Assembly (NCBI RefSeq): GCF_938039775.1
Contig: NZ_CALHTQ010000048.1
Coordinates: 1-14,316 of the forward strand
Source of the DNA: an uncultured Mogibacterium sp.
GTDB taxonomy: Bacteria; Bacillota_A; Clostridia; Peptostreptococcales; Anaerovoracaceae
Direction of reading: 5' to 3'
Length of the DNA stretch: 14,316 nt
The notes below the pieces were generated by a model. The model was not told where the DNA came from. It ran no database searches and saw nothing but the letters and a program-made list of their open reading frames with translations. Every line of letters begins with the position of its first letter. The stretch's first letter is position 1. Below, piece by piece: positions 5,894-12,522 of this stretch. Both the position numbers and the translations under genes were made by a program.

Positions 5894-6955
5894 ATGAAAA
5901 AAGAAAAAAGCACTCTTATGATCATTACTGGGCTCGTGGTTGGTGCGGCTGCAGTACTTCTCGTTAAGTATGGCAATCCGGCTAACATGGGCTTTTGTAT
6001 TGCCTGCTTCCTAAGAGACACTGCTGGTGCGGTTAAACTTCACTCAGCTCCAGTTGTGCAGTACGTTCGCCCTGAGATAATTGGACTTATTCTCGGTGCG
6101 TTCCTAATGTCTGTTGGCGGCAAAGAGTTCAAGATTCGTGGCGGTTCATCCCCAATGACAAGATTTGTACTTTCATTCTTCGTAATGGTAGGAGCTCTTA
6201 TGTTCCTCGGGTGCCCACTCAGAATGATTCTCAGAATCGCTGGTGGAGACTGGAATGCAATCATCGGCCTGATTGGATTCTTCTGCGGAATTCTCGGCGG
6301 AATCGTATACCTTAAGAAGGGCTTCACACTCAAGAAGTCAGTTCCGCTAGGACCAACAGAAGGTGTAGCAATGCCAGCTATTACGGTAGTACTGCTCGTT
6401 ATCCTATGCGCATTCCCAGCGCTTCTCGCATTCAGCAAAGAGGGACCTGGCGCTATGCACGCGCCGCTCGCAATTTCGCTAATTGCAGGGCTTGTTGTCG
6501 GTGTACTAGCACAGCGCACCAGATTATGCATGGTTGGTGGACTCCGAGATGCAGTGTTATTCAAAGATTTCTATCTACTATCTGGATTTATCGCAATATT
6601 CGTTGCAGCTCTAGTTGGAAACCTAGCTCTTGGATTCTTCCACGCAGGGTTTGACAAGCAGCCGATTGCATTCAACGACTCTCTATGGAACTTCCTAGGA
6701 ATGGTTCTCGTAGGACTAGGCTCCTGCCTGCTCGGTGGCTGCCCACTTCGTCAGGTAGTTCTCTCTGGTACAGGAAATGCAGACTCGGGCGTTGCAGTTC
6801 TCGGTCTAATCGTAGGTGCAGCTTTCTGCCACAACTTCGCACTAGCATCGACACCAATGGGACCAACTCCAAATGGTAAGATTGCAGTTGTGTTCGGAAT
6901 TATCGTTACTGTAATTATCGGTCTGATGAATATAAGAAAAGCTAAGGAGGCATAA
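5894..6955 (+). CDS. yedE: YedE-family selenium/sulfur transporter
   Basis: 353 residues from ATG 5894, placed 5 nt after AAGGAGG. An in-frame TTG at 5798 would add 32 residues but has no ribosome site and lies upstream of the predicted promoter. The protein is almost wholly hydrophobic, with about nine to ten membrane segments. It has the two-fold repeat of the YeeE/YedE family: each half carries a GCPLR motif (C107 and C283). N-terminal C35-x2-C38 (NMGFCIACFLRD) and C212 in TRLCMVGGLRD are the counterpart pair of cysteines. Family members move thiosulfate or related sulfur species by cysteine relay, and the version next to YedF/DUF3343 is annotated as a putative selenium transporter. Here a TusA-like carrier starts 1 nt after the stop and a DUF3343 protein follows. 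Substrate (selenium or sulfur) is not settled by sequence. Confidence 0.9.
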   Translation: MKKEKSTLMIITGLVVGAAAVLLVKYGNPANMGFCIACFLRDTAGAVKLHSAPVVQYVRPEIIGLILGAFLMSVGGKEFKIRGGSSPMTRFVLSFFVMVGALMFLGCPLRMILRIAGGDWNAIIGLIGFFCGILGGIVYLKKGFTLKKSVPLGPTEGVAMPAITVVLLVILCAFPALLAFSKEGPGAMHAPLAISLIAGLVVGVLAQRTRLCMVGGLRDAVLFKDFYLLSGFIAIFVAALVGNLALGFFHAGFDKQPIAFNDSLWNFLGMVLVGLGSCLLGGCPLRQVVLSGTGNADSGVAVLGLIVGAAFCHNFALASTPMGPTPNGKIAVVFGIIVTVIIGLMNIRKAKEA

Positions 6956-6956
6956 A

Positions 6957-7160
6957 ATGACTAAGGTAGATGCAAGAGGGTATTCGTGCCCTGAACCAGT
7001 GATTATGACTCAGAATGCTGTAAAGGCTGGAACACCTGTTGAAGTTCTCGTAGACAGCATGACACCAGTTAAGAACATTTCAAGATACGCAGCTAACAAC
7101 AAGCTATCTATGGAATACAGCGAAACGCCAGAAGGCGATTACCTGATTACACTCAAGTAA
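6957..7160 (+). CDS. TusA/SirA-like sulfur (selenium) carrier, short YedF-type
   Basis: 67 residues, a single TusA (SirA-like) domain. The signature is YSCPEPVI, with the persulfide/perselenide-carrying C11 in the CPxP motif at the start of the first helix, followed by the usual small alpha/beta sandwich and the terminal strand DYLITLK. YedF proteins of selenium-using bacteria normally fuse this domain to a DsrE-like domain, which is absent; only the carrier half exists here. AAGGAGG at the end of yedE serves as its ribosome site, and yedE and this gene are 1 nt apart, so they are co-translated. The presumed job is to accept S or Se taken in by YedE and hand it on; the receiving enzyme is not in the window. 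Confidence 0.9.
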   Translation: MTKVDARGYSCPEPVIMTQNAVKAGTPVEVLVDSMTPVKNISRYAANNKLSMEYSETPEGDYLITLK

Positions 7161-7402
7161 TGTTTATCGCAACTTTTCATACGCATTTTGGAGCACAGCA
7201 GTTCCACAAGCAGCAGAAAAGCATAGACAAAACCGCAACACTTATGCCGGTGCCTAGAGCGCTTAGTGCAGCCTGCGGGATATGCGTTTCGTTCGAGGTG
7301 GATAATGTCTCAGAACTCGTAGCAAATCATCCCGAAGATATCGAGGGAATATATCTGAGTGAAGGTTCGGAGTTCAAGGTGCTGTTCGAGGCACCGGAAT
7401 AA
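7160..7402 (+). CDS. DUF3343 putative Se/S carrier-like protein
   Basis: 80 residues, the DUF3343 family, described in Pfam as putative Se/S carrier-like. The recognisable core is LMPVPRALSAACGICVSF, with C39-G40 and C42, in the family's PxPRxLSxxCG pattern; the N-terminus IATFHTHFGAQQFH is the usual first strand and helix. Its ATG overlaps the TAA of the TusA-like gene by one base (TAATG at 7158-7162), indicating translational coupling and a stoichiometric partnership. It is cytoplasmic with no signal or membrane segment. Biochemistry of the family is largely undefined, so a role in selenium or sulfur handling rests on conserved neighbourhood. Confidence 0.88.
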   Translation: MFIATFHTHFGAQQFHKQQKSIDKTATLMPVPRALSAACGICVSFEVDNVSELVANHPEDIEGIYLSEGSEFKVLFEAPE

Positions 7403-7448
7403 TGGCGTGATATAAATGGTAAATCAAGCAAATAATAACCGTTAACTG

Positions 7449-7476
7449 AAATGACCAGCCGTATGGCTGGTCATTT
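7449..7476. terminator. Bidirectional terminator between convergent operons
   Basis: Perfect 12-bp stem: AAATGACCAGCC (7449-7460), loop GTAT, GGCTGGTCATTT (7465-7476). It lies 47 nt after the DUF3343 stop and 68 nt beyond the last DUF2812 gene on the other strand. The T-runs are short (TTT within the stem end), but the stem is strong and well placed. Confidence 0.85.
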
Positions 7477-7543
7477 GCTTATAAGCTTACTAATAAAACG
7501 ATTAACAGGGTTTAGAACCTATATTACTAGATAATCTGCAAAC

Positions 7544-8788
7544 CTACATCTTTGCTGCGAACAGACCTACCTTCGACTTCAGGTCGATAGGACCGTAATA
7601 TGAAACGCATACGTATTTATTGCCTTTTCTTAGGAAGAGTAGCTGGTCACGTTTTGCAGTAGTATCATTTGCCTTCTTCTCATCTACGATATATGCAGCG
7701 TAGTCGAGGTCCTTGTAATCGAAACGGTACTTGTCAAGAGACTTATTTGATACTTTGATGTCCGACTCCTCAAGTGCATTTTTATAATTGTATTTCATAA
7801 ATTCCGCTGCAATTTTAGAAGACTTTGCCTTGTATAAGTGAACATTGTAATAGAGATTAATTACAGAGTCATCATCTTCGTTTTTCGCTGGTGTACTAAC
7901 TTCTAGCTCTTCCGATACCATTCTAGGAATCATGAAGCTTTTATCTTGGTCTATTTCGAAAATAATGTCTGTTTTATTATTTCCTTCATCATAGTTCTCA
8001 ATCTGCTTCTCAACTGTGTTCCATGCATCTGGGTCAAATTCCGAGAAGCGCACAATCTCGTTGCCCTTATACTTAAGAGCCTCCGTGAAGTCGCCGGATG
8101 ATGAGACATCTACTGTCCTAGGGATGTCAATGATACTCCATAGGACTAGGACGATTACAGTTATAATACACGTCGCATTGACATAATATTTCAATCTAAA
8201 TCCCGAAGCTCCATAAAAATCCTTCTTTCTGTTCCTATTCAGTATGCTGATATAAGTGAACATATATTGAAACCAGAACAAAAGCGCCAACGGTAATCCA
8301 ATAAAAGTCATCGCCAAAGTGGAAAGCGGTTGATCAGCACTGCTGTAGAGAAGTTCTGAAGGTGATATAGTGAACCCTTGCACACTTCGACTTATGCTAA
8401 AAAGTGATTCTGCAAAAATAATTAGCATAATAATAAAATTAGTAATCAAGCTCTTTCTATAGTACTTATGTTGACTCTGCACATCCGTAAATGGCTCTGG
8501 AGCATCTGGGTCATCCGTGTAGAATATCATCACTGAACCAGAACCATATATCAGATGCCAACCACAAGAAGCATATAGGTCAAGTTCCTCCTGCGTCGTC
8601 TCGCTGTGCTTGTATGGCAAGATGCGATACCGCCTATCTCTTGGCTCGTCAACGGTGAATCTGCAAGTAAGTAGATTATCGTTAGCGAGCAGCAGACCTT
8701 TTCTTGCCTGATATTCAAGCCAATTCTGCTTATAGAACATATCAACTACACCAAACGGATCAAATTTTAATTTTGTTTTCTTATCCAT
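7544..8788 (-). CDS. DUF2812 membrane protein, copy 2 of a tandem pair
   Basis: 414 residues from ATG 8788, which has GAGGTG just upstream; the frame stays open upstream to 8863 but that part overlaps the preceding gene and lacks a ribosome site. Residues 1-110 form a DUF2812 domain (NWLEYQARKGLLL, RRYRILPYK, ELDLYASCGWHLI, FYTDDPDAPEPFTD). Three membrane helices follow (about 113-132, 157-183, 204-222). The C-terminal 190 residues should then lie outside the membrane; this tail is strongly conserved in the neighbouring paralog (VRFSEFDPDAW, LDYAAYIV, LLFLRKGNKYV). It is the last gene of the padR operon, 49 nt after copy 1. DUF2812 proteins commonly sit beside PadR regulators; their function is unknown. 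The C-terminal domain is not one I can name. Confidence 0.85.
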   Translation of the reverse strand: MDKKTKLKFDPFGVVDMFYKQNWLEYQARKGLLLANDNLLTCRFTVDEPRDRRYRILPYKHSETTQEELDLYASCGWHLIYGSGSVMIFYTDDPDAPEPFTDVQSQHKYYRKSLITNFIIMLIIFAESLFSISRSVQGFTISPSELLYSSADQPLSTLAMTFIGLPLALLFWFQYMFTYISILNRNRKKDFYGASGFRLKYYVNATCIITVIVLVLWSIIDIPRTVDVSSSGDFTEALKYKGNEIVRFSEFDPDAWNTVEKQIENYDEGNNKTDIIFEIDQDKSFMIPRMVSEELEVSTPAKNEDDDSVINLYYNVHLYKAKSSKIAAEFMKYNYKNALEESDIKVSNKSLDKYRFDYKDLDYAAYIVDEKKANDTTAKRDQLLFLRKGNKYVCVSYYGPIDLKSKVGLFAAKM

Positions 8789-8837
8789 GACACACCTCGT
8801 GTTGAACATTTTGCGATAACAATTGAATACGGTGTAG

Positions 8838-10082
8838 CTACATCTTCGATGCAAACAGCCCAATCTTCGACTTCAGATTGATAGGACCACTATATGCAAC
8901 GACGACATATTTATTCCCCTTTCTGAGGAAAAGCATCTGTTTATAGAATGGAGCCTCATCTTTTTCAGAAGCTACGATATATGCCGCATAATCGAGCCCC
9001 TTGTATTTAAACTGCATATCTCGAATGCGCTTCTCCGATACGTCGAAGCCCTTATAGTCGAGTTCTTCTGCTATATTAGATGGCATAAAGCGTGCGGCAA
9101 TTTTTGCTGATTTAGCTTTGTATAGCTGAACCAGATACATGAGCTTTGGCTCAGATACACCATCTTTGTCGGTTCTAGGATAAACCTCGAGGTCTTCCGA
9201 AGACATTTTCGTCATCATGATATTACGGTCGTAACTTGTCTCGTATGTTATGTCGGGATTATCAACATCCTTATTGTCATTTTTTACGGTCATATTCACC
9301 CGAACCTTATCCCAAGCGGATGGGTCAAATTCTGCGAATCTTACAAGGTCATTATCCTTATAGGCCAATGCCTCCTTAAAGCTGCTTGTTGTGACTCTCT
9401 TATCTGGCACGAATACCACATATATAAAGAGGCCTACAATCAGCACGATAATCGTATTAATTAAAATCATATTTACATAACGTCTAGCCTTAAAGCCAGC
9501 AGTCCTCTTAAAAGTTTCTCTTTTCAGTTTCCATATTAATCTAGTGTATCTGAAGATAAATACCAGCTCAAATAGCACTAGTATTGGGTACATCACAGCG
9601 TATATGTAAATAATTGGAGACGGTTTATCAGCCAGCTGATAATAAGCCTCAATTGGATTAAAGACAAAGCCATTCGTATTGAGATCTAAATTCATAAGAA
9701 TGCAAAAGGTCAACGCTATAGTAGTGATAAATGTATAGAGTAGTCTCTTCACATAATACTTCTTCTCTGTAACGGCATCTGTAAAAGGCTCGGGGACACT
9801 CTGATCGTCTGTATAGAACACAGTCGATGCATGCGTTCCTCGCACACATGTCCATCCACATGACTCATATATATCCAGCTCTTCCTGTTCGATCTTCTTT
9901 CTTTTCTCAGGCAGAATTCGGTACCTTCTCTCAGTTGGCTCGCCATATGCAAAGTCATATATAAGGTAGCCGGTATATGTGAGAAGCAGCCCTCTCCTAG
10001 CCATATCCTCAAGCCAATTCTGTTCCTGATATATGTCGGAAAGACCAAAATAACAAATCTTCTGTTTAATCTTATCGCTCAT
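8838..10082 (-). CDS. DUF2812 membrane protein, copy 1 of a tandem pair
   Basis: 414 residues from ATG 10082, chosen because GGAGGT lies 7 nt upstream; the frame opens at 10103 but earlier starts lack this site. It has the same plan as its downstream paralog and the same length: DUF2812 domain (NWLEDMARRGLLL, RRYRILPEK, ELDIYESCGWTCV, FYTDDQSVPEPFTD) in residues 1-110, membrane helices near 113-132, 156-177 and 204-225, then a conserved outer domain (VRFAEFDPSAW, LVQLYKAKSAKIAARF, LDYAAYIV, FLRKGNKYVVVAYSGPI). The start overlaps the padR coding sequence by 11 nt, so translation is coupled to the regulator. The pair arose by duplication and has diverged mainly in the linkers. Sensing of a membrane stress is plausible by analogy with PadR-linked loci but is not shown. 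Confidence 0.85.
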   Translation of the reverse strand: MSDKIKQKICYFGLSDIYQEQNWLEDMARRGLLLTYTGYLIYDFAYGEPTERRYRILPEKRKKIEQEELDIYESCGWTCVRGTHASTVFYTDDQSVPEPFTDAVTEKKYYVKRLLYTFITTIALTFCILMNLDLNTNGFVFNPIEAYYQLADKPSPIIYIYAVMYPILVLFELVFIFRYTRLIWKLKRETFKRTAGFKARRYVNMILINTIIVLIVGLFIYVVFVPDKRVTTSSFKEALAYKDNDLVRFAEFDPSAWDKVRVNMTVKNDNKDVDNPDITYETSYDRNIMMTKMSSEDLEVYPRTDKDGVSEPKLMYLVQLYKAKSAKIAARFMPSNIAEELDYKGFDVSEKRIRDMQFKYKGLDYAAYIVASEKDEAPFYKQMLFLRKGNKYVVVAYSGPINLKSKIGLFASKM

Positions 10083-10389
10083 AACTGCACCTCCGTGCAT
10101 CACTAAGGCATGCTTCTAATCTACAGATTTCATCCTGATATAACTGCTCTCCGCGCTCTGTAATGCTGTAAGAAATTCTCCTGCCGTCTGGTGGTAACTT
10201 CTTGATTAAATCCTCCGCTTGAAAAAGTGAGAGGAGTGAGTACAGAGTGCCCGGCCCGAGCTTGACTCGACCATCCGTTAGGTCATTTACATAACTCGAT
10301 ATCTCCGTCCCACACATATCAGAGCGGTGGAAACAAAGCAGTATGTAGAACATCGGCTCGGTTAATGGTTCTAATGATTTTTTAGCCAT
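10072..10389 (-). CDS. PadR-family transcriptional regulator
   Basis: 105 residues from ATG 10389; two in-frame GTG codons at 10401 and 10398 sit within the GGGGTGG ribosome site and are less likely. The sequence is the minimal PadR winged helix: LTEPMFYILLCF (helix 1), SDMCGTEISSYVNDLTDGRVKLGPGTLYSLLSLFQAEDLI (recognition region with the family's GxGTLYxxL motif), RRISYSITERGEQL (wing), and a C-terminal helix for dimerisation. PadR proteins usually repress their own operon and are released by a ligand or co-regulator. Here the promoter carries two identical-armed palindromes, which fits autorepression. It is the first gene of the operon with the two DUF2812 genes, and overlaps the next by 11 nt. 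Its effector is unknown. Confidence 0.92.
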   Translation of the reverse strand: MAKKSLEPLTEPMFYILLCFHRSDMCGTEISSYVNDLTDGRVKLGPGTLYSLLSLFQAEDLIKKLPPDGRRISYSITERGEQLYQDEICRLEACLSDARRCSYER

Positions 10390-10431
10390 GTATAGCACCA
10401 CCCCTTAATCAAATTTGCTGTAAGATTTCCT

Positions 10432-10450
10432 AATATCGTTAATCGATATT
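10432..10450. promoter_or_regulatory. padR operator 1 (start-site proximal)
   Basis: Palindrome with arms AATATCG (10432-10438) and CGATATT (10444-10450) around 5 bp. On the minus strand it begins a few bases past the predicted transcription start. It is the same arm sequence as operator 2, 33 bp away centre to centre, about three helical turns. Confidence 0.7.
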
Positions 10451-10459
10451 TCTAGCTAA

Positions 10460-10488
10460 AATATAATATCGTAATACGATATTGTCAA
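10460..10488 (-). promoter_or_regulatory. padR operon promoter
   Basis: On the minus strand a perfect -35 TTGACA (10488-10483), 17-bp spacer, and -10 TATATT (10465-10460). The whole spacer is occupied by operator 2, so regulator binding would directly block sigma-A polymerase. Confidence 0.85.
10465..10483. promoter_or_regulatory. padR operator 2 (in promoter spacer)
   Basis: Palindrome with arms AATATCG (10465-10471) and CGATATT (10477-10483) around TAATA, lying between the -35 and -10 boxes. Probable PadR dimer site; the assignment to PadR is inference from position and repetition. Confidence 0.7.
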
Positions 10489-10508
10489 TAATATTTATAC
10501 AAAATAAT

Positions 10509-10533
10509 AGCATGTACTAAAAAAGTACATGCT
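10509..10533. terminator. Hairpin terminator after the ferritin-like gene
   Basis: Perfect 10-bp stem AGCATGTACT (10509-10518), loop AAAAA, AGTACATGCT (10524-10533). On the minus strand it is followed by TATTATTTT. It lies 45 nt beyond the stop of the ferritin-like gene and 20 nt before the padR -35 box, insulating the two. Confidence 0.7.
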
Positions 10534-10578
10534 TGTCGTTCATACAAATGATTTTAATTACGTCTATCGCAAGATTTA

Positions 10579-11319
10579 CTAGGTGGAGCTCCTAGATGTA
10601 TAACGTGCTATATCTTCAGACTGCCTTAGATAGCCGAGATTTTCTTGCTTGAATTTAGAATATGTCCAACCTGCCGCACGAAACACGTTTCCGTATGCAG
10701 TCCAGACGGCACGAGTAGTCACTCGCATGAGGAAGTGCCTTTTGAACTTTAGCCATCTATTCTGTTTAAAATGACCAATGGTATAGGATTGAAAAATCAC
10801 ATGAGGTAATTCGTCATGAAGCATCTGAGCACAGATCCGCTTTAGGGCGGGCGATTCCGTAGCATCGCTGAGCGCTGAATAATATGAGAGTGCGATAATT
10901 TCTGCTGTTATTAGGGTTACTACCTCTGAGAGTATGTTGCCGCGTCTTCGGAGACGCCTAAAAGTCCTATCTAGAAAATTGCTTTTGCGTAGCGGAAGGT
11001 CGTGATAGCGCATAAATTCACCTAGGTAAGAAGAATGGAAATTCTCCTCCTTGATAAAAAGCTTCATGACATTGGGATATGCAGGTTCGTCGAACAAGCT
11101 TGCGAACACTTCTGCCGCCTTGATCAGATGAAGTCCATCACTGTGCTCGCCGATTTGAAACGCAGAAATAGAAGGCAGTATAAGTGCCTTGGTTTCATCA
11201 GATAGCGTGGCTTCTTGAGAGAAATCTATCTGGAGCCTATGCTTGTCGTTCTCACGGAAAAACTCCAGCCACTCGTCGTAGCTGTATTTTACCGATGAAT
11301 TATTTCTAAGTTCAATCAT
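10579..11319 (-). CDS. Ferritin-like diiron protein
   Basis: 246 residues, starting 5 nt after GAGG. It is helical and carries the complete ferritin-like ligand series: E58 (IGEHSDG), E92-x2-H95 (KEENFHSSYLG), E140 (ITAEIIALSYY) and E170-x2-H173 (HDELPHVIFQ), which should form a carboxylate-bridged diiron site in a four-helix bundle. The C-terminal 70 residues are basic and aromatic (HFKQNRWLKFKRHF) and fall outside the bundle. I know similar proteins annotated only as ferritin-like domain-containing in diverse bacteria; they are not ferritin, rubrerythrin (no rubredoxin CxxC) or a fatty acid desaturase of the membrane type. Activity is unknown: oxidase, oxygenase or peroxide scavenging are possible. 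It is a single-gene transcript with a promoter near 11378-11386 and the hairpin at 10509-10533. Confidence 0.8.
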   Translation of the reverse strand: MIELRNNSSVKYSYDEWLEFFRENDKHRLQIDFSQEATLSDETKALILPSISAFQIGEHSDGLHLIKAAEVFASLFDEPAYPNVMKLFIKEENFHSSYLGEFMRYHDLPLRKSNFLDRTFRRLRRRGNILSEVVTLITAEIIALSYYSALSDATESPALKRICAQMLHDELPHVIFQSYTIGHFKQNRWLKFKRHFLMRVTTRAVWTAYGNVFRAAGWTYSKFKQENLGYLRQSEDIARYTSRSST

Positions 11320-11377
11320 GATTACCTCGATTGATTAGTGCAGTTAAGTAGATTAAAAAACATATTATACACTTGAT

Positions 11378-11386
11378 ATTATAACA
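11378..11386 (-). promoter_or_regulatory. Extended -10 promoter of the ferritin-like gene
   Basis: On the minus strand TGT followed by perfect TATAAT (11383-11378). No good -35 is seen, but the extended TG can compensate. The start would be near 11371, a leader of about 50 nt. Confidence 0.55.
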
Positions 11387-11455
11387 GATACGAGTAGTAA
11401 CGAAAAATTGACGATTATTATACCGAAAAACAAGTCTTTTAGGATTTGCTCCTGT

Positions 11456-11463
11456 GCTATTAT
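11456..11463 (+). promoter_or_regulatory. Extended -10 promoter of the 158-residue hypothetical gene
   Basis: TGC lies at 11455-11457 and TATTAT at 11458-11463, in extended -10 form; the -35 region is poor. The start would be near 11470, about 30 nt ahead of ATG 11501. Confidence 0.45.
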
Positions 11464-11500
11464 AGTGACAGATTAAGTTTCAGAAAAATAGGTGATGAAT

Positions 11501-11977
11501 ATGCTGACAAAGAAACAGTTCCAAATGAAGTATAACTTAACGAAGAGGGAAGTAGACGGTATCTGCGACTACTATGGGATCAAGAAGACCAAAGGGCAGT
11601 TTCAAATCCCAGACGATACTGAGCCTGTTTATATACCCGATAGGAGACTCTTGAACAAGGAACTGCGCTTGTACCTATTCGTCTCCGACGCAATTCACAA
11701 GAAAGTGAAGCTGGTGCCAGAGCTATTTTACTCGACAGACGATGAGATTCGAACTGTGGTAAGAGTTATGCGTGATAAAGATTTACTTGTGAGAATTGAA
11801 GGCAGACCGGAAGAAAGTTTAGAATATCAGGACTACATTCTTGGCCACGAATTTGCAGACTGGAAGAGAAACGCTACTGATAATTTCAAGCTTGTTAAGG
11901 AGATTCTTGGAATCGTAGTTGAGTCTAGTTCGAAGGGGGCAGCTTCAGCGGTGCTTGAACATTATACGACGATGTAA
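11501..11977 (+). CDS. Hypothetical protein with N-terminal helix-turn-helix-like region
   Basis: 158 residues, family not recognised. Three starts are close: GTG 11492, ATG 11495 and ATG 11501; the AGGTG ribosome site at 11490-11494 overlaps the first and abuts the second, leaving 11501 at normal spacing. The first 50 residues (KKQFQMKYNLTKREVDGICDYYGI, split into two helices, then KGQFQIPDD and VYIPDRR) look like a small winged or excisionase-type DNA-reading module. The remainder is mixed helical and charged, with DEIRTVVRVMRDKDLLVRI as a plausible second alpha/beta unit and a C-terminal helix. No signal peptide, membrane segment or catalytic motif is visible. It is a monocistronic gene with its own promoter and a strong terminator. 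A regulator is a guess. Confidence 0.75.
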   Translation: MLTKKQFQMKYNLTKREVDGICDYYGIKKTKGQFQIPDDTEPVYIPDRRLLNKELRLYLFVSDAIHKKVKLVPELFYSTDDEIRTVVRVMRDKDLLVRIEGRPEESLEYQDYILGHEFADWKRNATDNFKLVKEILGIVVESSSKGAASAVLEHYTTM

Positions 11978-11989
11978 ATTATGGAAAAG

Positions 11990-12025
11990 AAAAACACCGC
12001 AACTCGTTAGAATTGCGGTGTTTTT
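11990..12025. terminator. Strong bidirectional intrinsic terminator
   Basis: 13-bp stem: AAAAACACCGCAA (11990-12002) and TTGCGGTGTTTTT (12013-12025) around a 10-nt loop, giving a T-tract on both strands. It ends the hypothetical gene on the plus strand and tRNA-Arg on the minus strand. Confidence 0.93.
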
Positions 12026-12028
12026 AAA

Positions 12029-12104
12029 TGGTGTCCCGAAGAGGATTCGAACCTCCGACACCCGCTTTAGGAGAGCGGTGCTCTGTCCCCTGAGCTATCG
12101 AGAC
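12029..12104 (-). tRNA. tRNA-Arg (anticodon CCT)
   Basis: On the minus strand a full cloverleaf: acceptor GTCTCGA (12104-12098) pairs with TCGGGAC including one G-T pair; D arm AGCTC/GAGC; anticodon stem CCGCT/AGCGG around CTCCTAA, with CCT at 12071-12069 reading AGG; T arm GGAGG/CCTCT-type stem around TTCGAAT. Discriminator A and encoded CCA (12031-12029) follow. The terminator 11990-12025 begins 3 nt beyond. Confidence 0.96.
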
Positions 12105-12522
12105 ATGGGTTGGGCGCTTGCGAATGACGCCTCCTGTGAACGTAATCCCGGATAAATCTCTGATTAACTACAATCATCAGCGTTAAACACAAGCTTAATT
12201 ATAATATCACCGAATTGCATGAAGTACAAGCGGTAAGGTAGCCCTGGAGTATCTCAAGATATGAAAAGACATTTAAAGGAAGATAGGCATGAGGAAACAA
12301 TAAGTAACTAAATATAGTGATTTTCATACGAACAAAACTTAAAAAGAACAATTTATAGACACACAATTAAATTTATTTCAATTAATTTAGCCAAAACACT
12401 TGACCTGAAGCGGTTTATAGTGTAATTCATTATGTAGCTAAATATAGTTGCATACTACGTAAGTGCAACTTCATCTCAAAAGTGTTATATAAGTTCAATA
12501 TTGAAAGGAGCACAAGGGTAAA
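12105..12522. other. Gene-free stretch with divergent promoters for tRNA-Arg and mscL
   Basis: No credible gene in 418 bases. It holds a minus-strand promoter for tRNA-Arg (TTGTAC at 12229-12224, 17 bp, TATTAT at 12206-12201), giving a precursor with a leader of about 90 nt that contains a small GGCG/CGCC hairpin next to the tRNA. A possible plus-strand mscL promoter is TTGACC (12400-12405), 17 bp, TAATTC (12423-12428). An exact 11-bp direct repeat CTAAATATAGT occurs at 12308-12318 and 12438-12448, the second directly before a GTTGCA/TGCAAC inverted repeat (12447-12469). The central part is AT-rich and otherwise featureless. Confidence 0.5.

Noticed and set aside
6040..6564. Long minus-strand frame of 174 codons opposite yedE
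   Set aside because: It is a shadow of the yedE frame; it is rich in Pro, Ile and Ser with no ribosome site, while yedE shows clear family motifs.
11919..12155. Plus-strand open frame of 78 codons with a familiar-looking RIRTSDTRFRR segment
   Set aside because: It is the antisense translation of tRNA-Arg, a well-known source of spurious database proteins, and it overlaps the end of the preceding gene.
12261..12311. A 16-codon open frame in the gene-free region
   Set aside because: No Shine-Dalgarno, no hydrophobic or other recognisable character; expected by chance.
12400..12433. MerR-type promoter with a long spacer before mscL
   Set aside because: TTGACC is present with ACACT/AGTGT flanks, but no -10 box occurs at 19-20 bp, so the arrangement does not hold.
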